Assembly (NCBI GenBank): GCA_022059125.1
Contig: JAEUWY010000002.1
Coordinates: forward strand, 3,162,001 to 3,226,000
Direction: 5' to 3'
DNA from: Corynespora cassiicola
Lineage: Eukaryota; Ascomycota; Dothideomycetes; Pleosporales; Corynesporascaceae
Length of the DNA: 64,000 nucleotides
Shown here in pieces: positions 1 through 9,085 of the stretch. Each line of letters opens with the position of its first letter. Positions within the stretch are counted from its first letter, which is position 1. Position numbers and translations under genes: made by a program. The notes below the pieces were generated by a model. It was given only the letters and a program-made list of their open reading frames with translations. It did no database searches and was not told where the DNA came from.

Positions 1-84
1 CGACGTGATGGCATCGAAACATCTAAGAGGCCCAAAAAAGGGGTGGGGGGGAGTGTATCGCGTTTTTAGACAAACAGGGCGCGC

Positions 85-468
85 TCAGTGCTGCTGCTCG
101 ACCGGGGTGCTAGCACGCTGATCCTTTTCTATGGGGCCTGCGTTAGTGCCCGCAACTTTTTTTTCTTTTGTTTTTCGCAATGATGCCAGGACGAACTTAC
201 TGCAGCTATAGAAGGTAGTCGTGGGCTGGATGTTGCCATAGGCGAGGTAGCATCCCTCGTCGCAGCCGTCCTCGCAGCACGTCGTCGTGGTCGAAGCCGC
301 CGCCGCGGTGGGCTTGTCGAGCTTGCTGGCTTGGGGGGCGGCCGTGGGGCTGGGGGGACACCACGAGTAGAAGGTGGTTGTGGGCTGCATGTTGTCGTAG
401 GGGAGGTAGCAGCCCTCCTCCTCGGTCGAGGTTTGCGCAGAGGCGGTGAAGGGGTCGTAGGACATCAT
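85..468 (-). CDS. Small cysteine-containing protein with an internal duplication (orphan)
   Basis: I do not recognise a family. Read from the Met codon at 466-468 (tandem ATGs; the longer in-frame extension upstream looks like a 5' leader) this gives 127 residues. Two copies of a roughly 17-residue module of the form GCYL-x-Y-x-N-x-QPTTTFYS lie in it, separated by a Pro/Ala/Thr linker and a short Cys-rich stretch (CCEDGCDEGC). There is no obvious signal peptide or membrane span. A strong donor-like GTAAGT lies at 200-195, immediately after the second module, with a possible CACTAAC branch and AG further on, so the last 38 codons may be partly intron and the true C-terminus may differ. The repeated, aromatic- and Thr-rich module is the best evidence that it is coding. 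Function unknown. Confidence 0.5.
   Translation of the reverse strand: MMSYDPFTASAQTSTEEEGCYLPYDNMQPTTTFYSWCPPSPTAAPQASKLDKPTAAAASTTTTCCEDGCDEGCYLAYGNIQPTTTFYSCSKFVLASLRKTKEKKVAGTNAGPIEKDQRASTPVEQQH
211..420. repeat. Diverged 51-bp direct duplication
   Basis: Positions 211-261 and 370-420 are recognisable copies of one another in the same orientation, differing at scattered sites. They encode the two GCYL...QPTTTFYS modules of the overlapping minus-strand gene. Most visible differences are codon-tolerant, which suggests the duplication has been kept as protein. Confidence 0.7.
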
Positions 469-1705
469 GATGGAGGTGAGGTTGAGTTGAGAGGAAGCCT
501 TTTTTTCTGTGTAGAGATTGGAGAGAGGTAGATGAGACTTGTATATGGCGATGATCGTCGTCGTCGAGATAGTAAAGACAAGCTCGAATAGAAAAACTTT
601 TTTTTTATCCTTGTCCGTTTGATGGGATTGAATGTTGAAGGGAAGCAGTCCGAGGGGAGAGGAAACCGAGCAATTAAATATCAAACCGAAATTTTTTTCA
701 TATCATTTTTTTTTTTACTCCTTCGTCTTCTCTTACTCCCAAGCCCAAGCTTTGCGACCCAAGACAACGATAGGGGGAAGATTTCGGAAGGGGGTGAGGC
801 GACACAGACGTGTACAGGCCTGCACGTGGCAAACGAACGACGGTCGGAACACAGAGTCGACTCGCCTCATCCTCTCACGATCATCCACCAAGTGGATCCC
901 GCGACGAAAAATGCGGCTACACCGACTCAGCCTCCGAATGCGTCGCGGAAAGCCGCGAAAACACCCCCACCCTTTTTTCCCTTTAGCATGGGATTCGGCT
1001 GCTAGAAATGCATTTCCAAGACCCCCAACGAAAATCTGGTTTCGAGGGCCTCTACTAGGGGGGGAGGGTGGGAGTGATGCCGGGTGTCGTCGGGTGATTT
1101 CGCGTGTGCTGCGTCACGCCACGGGCGCTCCACCGGTCTGGCCACCACGCATCAGCAGCTCAAACGTTTTTTGTGACGACTGCCCATGGCTGTGCTACTC
1201 TCGTCGTGATATAATAAAAGTGTCGTCATGTGGACGTCTCTAGATTAGGTGGATATGGAGTGACGTTCGTATCTGGGGGGCTCCGCACCGCCTACCCCGA
1301 TAGCGTGCGTGGCGTGCAGTCGTGTGCGATCGGGATCTAAGGCAGACGTGGGCTGGCGGGTAGATCGGACGGGTGAGAATCACACCATGGGTTCTGTGCG
1401 AGTGTGGGGAGACTGTCGTGGTGATGGTGGTACGTGGAGAGGGGGGAGGGGGAGCGCATCGTGGAGAGGAGTGGATAAGAGGTAGGCCGTGGTCAGAGCC
1501 AGGCGTTCATCCCCCCAGATCCAACCACCAAAACACTACTCCTGCTACTGCCACTGCACTAAATTCAATCGCACTACGCGCAATCAAATACCTCGAGGGT
1601 CCAGATTCGAGCCTGGTTGCAAGATACAACAGTACGTCTAGACCTCGCCCTGTGCGCCCAACCCCAGACGCTAACCCCAGCGCCCTTAGCACCGCATACA
1701 TCAAC
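469..1705. other. Divergent intergenic region, no gene seen
   Basis: About 1.2 kb between two divergently read small genes. It has poly-T/pyrimidine tracts at about 594-606 and 691-716, and G-rich stretches at about 1050-1110 and 1430-1460. Open frames here are compositionally driven and show no motif. Confidence 0.6.
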
Positions 1706-2137
1706 ATGTCGCTCTTCCCGAACATATTCAACACGGCCGTATACAACACCCAGCTGGCGCCGTATCCCCACCAAAACCCACCACAGGCGCATCACGCGGG
1801 CCCTTCATTCCTCGAGCGCCACCACCCGGCCGACATCCTGCACGCCATCCTGCTGCACATGTTCACTCCGAGCGTGTACCACCAGCCAACCTGTACTCAT
1901 AGTCCGGTCCAGATCCACCAGAACTTTGAGCCTGAGCACGATTCTAAGCAAAAGGTCAAGGTCCACGTCGACGTGGTCAAGAAGGAGTCCAGAATCATTG
2001 TAGATGATGACTTTGTGTGCATTGAGGAGAGGTGCAGAGAGGATGAGGAGGAAGATGGGGGTCCAATTTGTAGGGAGGCTGAGATTGATGCGTGGAAGGC
2101 GTGTCCATGGAGGTCAAGTGTGAGGCCTAGGAGATAG
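1706..2137 (+). CDS. Hypothetical small acidic protein
   Basis: Unrecognised 143-residue frame from the ATG at 1706. Upstream in-frame sequence is low-complexity and probably leader. The N-terminal half is rich in His, Pro and aromatic residues. A charged segment follows with alternating Lys/Val (KVKVHVDVVKK) and then an acidic run (about residues 105-120). No signal peptide, membrane span or catalytic motif is visible. No convincing splice pair was found. It sits just before an AT-rich, gene-free island. It could be a lineage-specific gene or a chance frame; support is weak. Confidence 0.4.
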   Translation: MSLFPNIFNTAVYNTQLAPYPHQNPPQAHHAGPSFLERHHPADILHAILLHMFTPSVYHQPTCTHSPVQIHQNFEPEHDSKQKVKVHVDVVKKESRIIVDDDFVCIEERCREDEEEDGGPICREAEIDAWKACPWRSSVRPRR

Positions 2138-4260
2138 GACAGGGTGTTGAAAGTATGGAACGAGCACGGAGGAATGCCTATGAAAGAGAGTGTGTGTGGA
2201 AGAGTCATGATACCCCAACCTAAGAATCAGTTTTACAGTCTAATCTATATTATATCAGATATTTATGCTTTCATGGTTCCGATAAGAACAAGATACCCCT
2301 CGAGTTTTGTGAGTTCCCTTGGTTACACTGTGTTGCATATTGCTAGGGGTGGTCCTAAAGGTCACCTGTTTATCCGTAACGCTTCTTAGTGCAACCTAGC
2401 AATTCAGACGTACTTTGTGCTCCAGAGCTTTCGAAGAAGATTTTTCGAATTCCTCCTTCAAATCCTCGTTGAATTCAATAGGCTTGGAGTTTCATTACAG
2501 GCTTGACAGCTATAGGATTAGTAGTAAATTCATTTGTCATCTCTTGCAACTTTTAAAACCGTATCGGTAGAAGTTGCTAAAGAGGTGGGCTTTTCATATT
2601 GGAAAATTGTCCAGTGAATATTAGAGTAGAGAAAGCCTAGAAATAGTAACTCTGAATGTCTCAGCACTAGGCCAGCGGTTATCAGCTAGGTCGCCTCAAA
2701 CTATTGGAAGATAAACCCGGGTATCCTTTCTTAAATCAACATTATATTGACACGACCAATATGCAGCCGCAAGTATTGAGAGAAGTCGAGGTAAGTACGG
2801 TTTCCAGATTCAAAACAGTAGCAGCTACTAGTCTATGCCATCATAAAGCTCCAAAATGATATCCATTCATCTTTTTGTATGGTCCCATGCACACGAACAA
2901 AAACTTAAGCAGAATGTCATATTCGCGTTTCAGTCCACATCATTGCACCCTCAAGGTTGAATGGTGGTGATTAAATGATAATTCTGGTGTGCAGAGCCAT
3001 TTTGAAGCTATAGTGATACGCTTTCTTTTTAGTGTATGTAGCCGATGTGGGAATTTACAGGGCCAACGGGTTCAGTAGCCCTTGAGTACTTTATATAGCT
3101 CTATCCTCCGCACTTGTAATGATTGATCGGCCTTTTTATACTAATACTGGCTGCCTATAATTCCAAATGACACAGTAAATCTTTGTGGAATTGGTTGTTC
3201 TGTCAACATTTGGCCTAATACTTGACCTAACGTTCAAAGCTCAGCCATCTCGATGTGTATAGCTTTGTTGAGATTTAGGCCAATCCTGACACATAAAAAA
3301 ACTAGGCTTCAGTAAGAGACAGTGAACTCATTTTCTGTTGCGCAATTGACAAAGTAAATGAGAAATCAAAAACACGGAGCGTGAGATCACCACGCTGGTC
3401 ATCCATGGTCAGTGTGCCCCCCTCGGATGCTTTCCCTCTGCCTAATAACCGAATATAAGCTCAGTTATTGGAGAAGATGTTGCTGATGAAGAAAATTCAC
3501 CGTATGCGAATAATTAATTCTCTTGAATCTGCACCACAAAGCTGTCAACCCGCTGAGGAAGACCTTGGAGCGAATCTAAAATCAATCGCCTACTGCCTTG
3601 GTTTGATTGTTCATCCCGCTATAAAACGAATTTATTGGAACTCATATATGTCTCCATTTGTAACCAAAGATCTAGGTAGATTACTAGGATTACTAGAAGT
3701 CTACATGAGGGGTGAGCGGGAGCTTCGCCAAGCATCTCTTTGGAAAGGGCTTTGACCGAAGTGTGCTTGAAGTTGGATAATTGACATTGAACCAAAGCTA
3801 CTGCAGCACGGTGTGAATAACGGTATAGATTCTGACTGAATTGTCGTGCGAAATTGCGAAAGGGACAAATCAAGCCAAAAAGGGTGAGTAGCACCTGTAC
3901 GTTTTGCCGCAGCCATCCCAGCAGTATAGCAGACTTTTAGCAGTGCAACCTGAAATTAGAAGATCTGGGCCTTACAGATGAAGAATACGAATACTGGCAT
4001 CTTGCTATTTAAAAATTTGCACAATGGTTGTAACATGGGTAGTGCGTGTACGCACAGGCCTATGCGGTTCGGAGTTGACGGGCGGAGACAGGCGGGGCCC
4101 AAGCTCGGATGATGGCGCATCCCGGAACTATGACAACATCGTGCTTTTGAAGCAAGCTTGCAACGCCGTCCATCCAAGTCGGCCATCATGTCTTCAGTAC
4201 CTCCATTAACAGTGCCCTGGGCCACAAGATCCATACCACTAATCGAGAATAATACGCAAA
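2138..4260. other. AT-rich island without a recognisable gene
   Basis: About 2.1 kb. From about 2,240 to 4,020 the sequence is clearly richer in A and T than the flanks, and stops are frequent in all frames. The only longer frame (3468-3755, 95 codons) has no family motif. A decayed transposon altered by repeat-induced point mutation is possible, but no terminal repeats or transposase residues were seen. Confidence 0.5.
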
Positions 4261-5037
4261 ATGGTGCTTGACTTACTGACGTTAGCGGGTATCCCGACAG
4301 CGGTTGGCGCGTCCGAAGCCGTCTACCAGCAACGCGTCATGGACGAAGAAGCCGAGTCGGAAGAGCGCCAGGAGCCATTTTATCTAGATGTTTATTGCGA
4401 TGCCGAGTCAAAGAAGAGGGATGAAGTGCATGGCGCTATCGTTGTCCTGAGAGACGGAAAGGTATGCGACACCTCTTCTAAATCCCACGCGCGGATGCGC
4501 TGACAGGGAAGCTTCGTGTAGATATGCCTGTGGCCTAAAGATCCAGAAACAAAGCTTCCGAAAAAGGATCCCGAAACTGGAGAGACCCCTCACGCATTTA
4601 GGGGCTTCTACCTTCCGTTCCCGACTGAGGATCTGCCGCATCGTCCTATTCCCGCACCACCTGTCCTCGGCCTCGTGAGCACTATACCCTCGGCGCAATC
4701 GCCGACACCCAAGTCGAAGCGTACAAAACCAAAGCTCAATTGGATATACGCTGATAAGAAGACGCGTGAGCTAAAGTATGGCCCACGAGTCGAAGCACGA
4801 GAACACATCATAGGGCCGTGGGATTGGACGGAAGACGATGAGCAAGGCCTAACGCTGAACGACGAGGAGTGCGTGGTGGCCGTCGAGGAAGAAAGGGGGG
4901 GCTATGGATGGGCTATATATTGGGACAAGGATGATGACCGTCTGAAAGCGCTCGATGTTGGGCAGAAGAAGAGGGTTTTGCGATGTAGTCTCGAACGGCG
5001 ACTGGTGCGCGAACGAGACCAAATTGAAGTTGAATAG
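4261..5037 (+). CDS. Conserved hypothetical protein (Pezizomycotina type)
   Basis: Two exons: 4261-4461 and 4522-5037, with a 60-nt intron (GTATGC donor, GCTGAC branch, GTGTAG acceptor). Together they encode 238 residues. The splice is needed because reading on, or using the nearer acceptor at 4506, meets a stop at once, while the chosen acceptor joins in frame. The N-terminus is mildly hydrophobic, then acidic. The middle has a Pro-rich loop. The C-terminal half holds WIYADKKTRELKYG and HIIGPWDWTEDD, followed by an acidic segment and WAIYWDKDDD. This layout resembles conserved fungal proteins of unknown role; I cannot name a domain. No signal peptide or membrane span. It converges on the DUF3328 gene with only 62 bp between stops. 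Confidence 0.72.
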
Positions 5038-5099
5038 TGTTTATCAAATTTTTTGCGAGCAGTTGACCCCAAGCAAGCTTGTATTTATTGACGGGAGCC
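5038..5099. terminator. Short convergent 3' region
   Basis: Only 62 bp separate the stop codons of the convergent genes ending at 5037 (+) and 5100 (-). Their 3' UTRs and poly(A) sites must overlap. No specific signal is claimed. Confidence 0.4.
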
Positions 5100-6055
5100 T
5101 CAATCTAGCGTTGCTTCGGCTTCTGCCTCTTCTTCTTGCAATATGTCCATCTCGTCTGCAGAATGATAAAATCCTCGGCCCTTGCATCCCGAGACTCCAC
5201 AGCTTGTGACGTCGTACAACCATGCCGGATCTCTGCAGACCCTGCGACTCCCAAAAGACTTGCTCACGAATTGATTCCCGGCGATGCCGCTAATCTCGAT
5301 GCTATCGTCGGCATTGCACAAGATGATCTGCCTAAGGTAGTCCAAGCACAGGCCCTGATGTTTCTTCTCGCCCATTCCGTCTGATTCCTCGGCTTCTTGG
5401 ATGGCGGACCGCAGCCCCGCCAAGCAGTCGAGCTGGTGGAACATGGCAAGGCCCGCTCGACGTGTCTTGTTGTCAGGCCGGTTGAGCGACGTGTAGACTG
5501 CTCCTTTCGAGTCGGGCTGCAGCCCGTCCCAGAGATAGTCATGGGCGTGACGCGTGGACGCGTAATCATAGTCTGCATGAAGCGTCTTGAGCTTCGTCTG
5601 GTAGCATGTGTATTGCATCCATTCTTGTCGAGATGGAACCCGTCATGTGGGGCGATGCGATCGGTGGGGAGAATGCGGTTGCTGGGGTGGCGTGCGTGTG
5701 TTATGGGGCGATCGCTAAAGAGTAGGAAGAGATTTATGAGAACGGATAGGAGCAAAGAGAGGGAAAAGATTGGATACCATGGTGTCGAATGGCCCATGGT
5801 GTTCTCGTCCCAATCGATGGGCGTGAAGCTGGGCCTGCGCTCCAGGTCCTGCGCGTTGGCGTCTACAGCGGAGTATCGAATCCTGTCATAAACGTTGGAC
5901 AGGAACCCAGAGCGCCTCGGTATATATGGGGTTTCTTCAAAGCTCGGTGAAGAATTGTAGTGATATGGGGAAGGCAGATCTAGGAAGCGGCGCTGTGTGG
6001 GCGAAAGCTCTGTGCTGGGTGTATGCGATCTAGCATGGGGCTGGGATTGGTGCAT
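5100..6055 (-). pseudogene. UstYa-like DUF3328 protein, frameshifted
   Basis: DUF3328/UstYa proteins are type II membrane oxidases or cyclases, often of fungal secondary metabolism. The start at 6055 opens a cytosolic N-tail, then one membrane helix (about residues 93-113, SLSLLLSVLINLFLLF). That frame stays open past residue 144, but the rest of the family domain lies in another frame from about 5630 down to 5100: a W-D-G-L-Q-P segment, MFHQLDCLAGLR and CLDYLRQIILC. No usable GT-AG intron spans the switch, so a single-base indel around 5610-5640 is likely (mutation or assembly error). Both diagnostic HxxHC motifs are also altered: the first reads HQLDC and the second HQGLC, each lacking the second His. 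Loss of function is therefore plausible even apart from the frameshift. No PKS, NRPS or RiPP precursor gene lies nearby. Confidence 0.75.
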
Positions 6056-6790
6056 TTCGACAAATGTGCGAGTCTGATCATGATGCCGCAGACATTCAGC
6101 TTTGCATTTCCACCATGGGCCATCTCGAAGGAGCTATTCACAGCCTATTCGCGTATCCAACAAAGGCGAAGGCATCTTGAGTGGCCTAGTCTTTGTTTGA
6201 GGGAGTGTCCCTCTCTTGCTTGGCGCCGAGAAGATGCAGATAGGAGAAGCAGGCAAGACTGCCAAAAGGGATCGGGATGAATGGGGCGGTGGAAAAAGCA
6301 GTCTGAGATTTGGATGTGCATCTCTCCCGTACATGTTCATCGGACAGGGCGTGAAAAAAGCAGCTCCGGCCGTCCCGATGGGGGCTAGCACCTCGATACG
6401 AATACGAGCACAGATGGTGGGAAGAACCAAGCACCTATGCCCCGAATGGCGCGCCAACAGAGAGGTCCAAGATGCAGAAACTCAACATGGCCAACTGCTG
6501 GAAGATGATGTCTGAGGACAACTGCGACGCGGCCCCCACGCAAGCAAGCCCCAAGACGATCAGCCTCACGACCCCTGCCCCACGATCACCGCGCCGACCG
6601 CCCTCGGTGCTGCACGATCAGCGCAGCATCCCTGCATAACGTCATTCAGCCCTACGACGCGGCGCAACGTCCTGACGCCATCCATCTCCCTCCAACATCC
6701 GCCAAACGCCGTTGCCCTGCCCTCCGCTCAAAGGAAGCCCACCCCCCGCCACAGCCACAGCCCATCCCACACGCCGCCGTGCCCTCGCAC
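6056..6790. other. Divergent intergenic region
   Basis: 735 bp between the DUF3328 gene and the DUF2237 gene. The half near 6500-6780 is C-rich and pyrimidine-biased on the + strand, typical of a fungal promoter and 5' UTR. No gene seen. Confidence 0.5.
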
Positions 6791-8234
6791 ATGCGCCTCC
6801 TACGAAGCCTCATCAGCTCCTTGACCAACAAGCCGCCGGCGCGCCGATTCGCCCAGGTCCACGACGTCCAGATTAAACTTCAGCACGACCAAGAGGCGGC
6901 AATGCAGCGGAACGGTACGTATCCGGAGTTTCAGTTTCACCTTGACAAGCTGGTGGGTGGATCGGTTTGGCCGCAAAGGCAAAGAAGGTTCATTTCCCAA
7001 GCAACCGGCACCGCGTCCCCCTTCCGCCCTTTGCGCCCTACACACCCCTCGCCCCCCTTTTCCCCTTCTCGACTCGTCGCGACGGCCGGGGCCGAGATGC
7101 AGGGCCGCGCTCTTGCCTCGCCCCCAGCCTGCCTAGCCTAGCCTACCTAGCCTGCCCTGCTCTGCCTAGCCTTGCTTTTCGGACTTTTGTGCGGCTCAAT
7201 TTCGCGCGCTGAAACTGACGTCGCTGGCTTTTGAAACGCGTCCAAGGTGGAGGAGAGCAAAAAAGTCCGAAGGAGGCAGCATGGGCACGACTTGGGATGG
7301 GTTGGGCCCCCAAACCCTATTCCCGCGCTCGAGAACCAGGGGGGTGCAAGGCCAGAGAAGGGGGAAGAAAGCAAAAGAGAAAGGCCAAAATAATCATTAC
7401 CAACGTCCTCACTCGCAACGCGTGGGGTGTTGGGATCGCCACCTCCATTTTCCGGCATTCGCAGCGCTGAGTCACGCGTCTTGGGCGCTGGCGATGCGGT
7501 GTGGTGGTCATGGTGGTACACGGCAGTCAGTCAGCAGCTGGTGTCAGCACCTCTGGTCAGCAACAGCGACGGCAGCAACAGCAACAGCAGCAGCAGCAGC
7601 AGCAGCAGCAAGGCAAACCATCCAAACCCACCAATTCGGTCCTCCCCCAGTCCCCTCCCCGTCACACGCTAGAAACGGCCCTCCCTCCAAACAAAAGGGA
7701 AGGAGGGGGCGAGAACACGTCCCCAAAAAGAAAGAAAAGAAGCCCAAAAGAAGGCAACTCTCCCAGAACCTTAGCTAACGCCAAACCCTCCCAATCCACA
7801 GTCTTCAAACAGCCTCTCTCGCTCCACGGCACCCGCCCCCTGACGGGCTACATGCGAACCGGGTACTGCGAAGTGCCCCACACAGACCGTGGGAACCACT
7901 CCGTCGCCGGTGCGTATCCCCCCTCCCCCCGTCCCCCAATCCACATCTGACTCATCGCCTACATACAGGCATCGTGACAGACGAGTTCCTCGACTTCAGC
8001 GCTTCCCGGGGCAACGACCTGCGCCAGGCCGGCCTGACCAACGGCTGCAAGTGGTGCCTGTGCGTGAGCCGCTGGAAGGAGGCCTTTGACGCGCGCACGG
8101 GCGATGCCGACCCAAAGGTCCCCAAGGTCGTCTTGCGCGCTACCAATGAGAGCGCCCTCAAAGGTGTGCCCATCGATGCCCTCACCAAGTTTGCCGTCGA
8201 TGCAGAGGCCGCCAATGCTACTTCGTCGTCGTAG
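6791..8234 (+). CDS. DUF2237 family protein, probably mitochondrial
   Basis: Three exons: 6791-6914, 7802-7909, 7969-8234 (165 residues). The first intron is 887 nt, very long for this genome. The splice is supported because joining 6914 to 7802 creates QRNVFKQPL, the conserved RNVFG-x-PL opening of DUF2237, in frame. After it come TGYMRTGYC, then VTDEFLDFSASRGNDL, GCKWCLCVSRWKEAF and VVLRATNESALKGVPIDALTKFA, all family hallmarks, including the conserved Cys residues. DUF2237 proteins are widespread in bacteria and fungi; their biochemical role is not established. The N-terminus (MRLLRSLISSLTNKPPARRF) is basic with no acidic residue, consistent with a mitochondrial presequence. An in-frame GTG at 6779 is not needed as start. 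Confidence 0.87.
6915..7801 (+). other. Long first intron of the DUF2237 gene, with CAG repeat
   Basis: Donor GTACGT at 6915 and acceptor CCACAG ending 7801, with a CTAAC branch about 30 nt before it. At 887 nt it is more than ten times the usual intron here. It contains a CT-rich block, a repeated TAGCCTACC-like segment near 7130-7170, and a CAG tract. Several open frames inside it are accidental. Confidence 0.75.
7561..7612. repeat. CAG/CAA trinucleotide repeat
   Basis: About eight uninterrupted CAG units (from 7585), preceded by mixed CAA/CAG/CGG triplets. It lies inside the long DUF2237 intron. If the intron were retained, one frame would read as polyglutamine. Confidence 0.9.
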
Positions 8235-9085
8235 TCGGAGCCAGACTAGGAGTGCAAGTAAGTGATTTGCTGCAATGACTGATTGGCTGATCGGCTTGCT
8301 TTTTTTTTCTTTTCTTCTCCTCCCTTTTTTTCGTTGCTGGGCAGTCCCGAACGGTTTGAGGGTGGCTAGGTGTCATCGATCCATTGGTATGCGTCATGCC
8401 TGAGGCGTGAGGCGTGAGGCGTGTTCCTTGGGTAGGTAGCGAAACTCGGCCATGGCATAGAACGAAAAAGAAAAAAAGACAATCAAGCATGCAGAGCACG
8501 GGATACGGAAGGGTGGCACGTGGAACCTCGTAGAATGTCATAGTGTTTTTTTTACTTTTCAGCTGGTATCGTAGAGACTAGTCTGAACCAACTACTATGG
8601 ACGGGATGCGCACATCCATGGTTTTGAGCATGCCAACTCAATTTGTTTGTATCTACCAGTAGCATTATGCATGAATCGTCGTGCAAAGACGTGTGGGTTC
8701 TGGCCGAGCTAGACCAGTCCCTTTTGTGTAGCAGATATATAGGACCAAGGGGGGAATGAAACACACTGTCAACTCCATATTCCTTGGATGCAGCCCAAGC
8801 CGAGAGATGATGAGTGTGTGTATGCAAAGCCAAAAAACAAGACAGAAAACAAGTCGCCTGTCCAAAGAACCTTCAAATGCACCATGGGGAAAATCTCTCC
8901 AAACATGGGAACAATCGCAAATAGACTTGGAAAAAAGGGCTGCATGGGTATGAGACCACCGACTCCGGGTTGTAATGCAAATTGTTGCCTCGTCGCTGTG
9001 AATCGCTCAATAGAAGAAAGAAAAATGAAACAGTGGCCGTACGTTGTCATCGTCTTCGCATGCCTGTCGCGTCATCTCATAAAAC
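8235..9085. other. Convergent intergenic region
   Basis: 851 bp between the stops of the DUF2237 gene (+) and the ELL gene (-). It contains poly-T/poly-A stretches (about 8299-8310, 8548-8553) suited to 3' UTRs, and a short tandem GAGGCGT triplication near 8402-8422. No gene seen. Confidence 0.55.

Noticed and set aside
632..1243. 203-codon + frame in the first divergent spacer
   Set aside because: No family resemblance; poly-T leader inside; non-ATG start (TTG region).
3468..3755. 95-codon frame in the AT-rich island
   Set aside because: No recognisable domain; isolated among stop-rich sequence.
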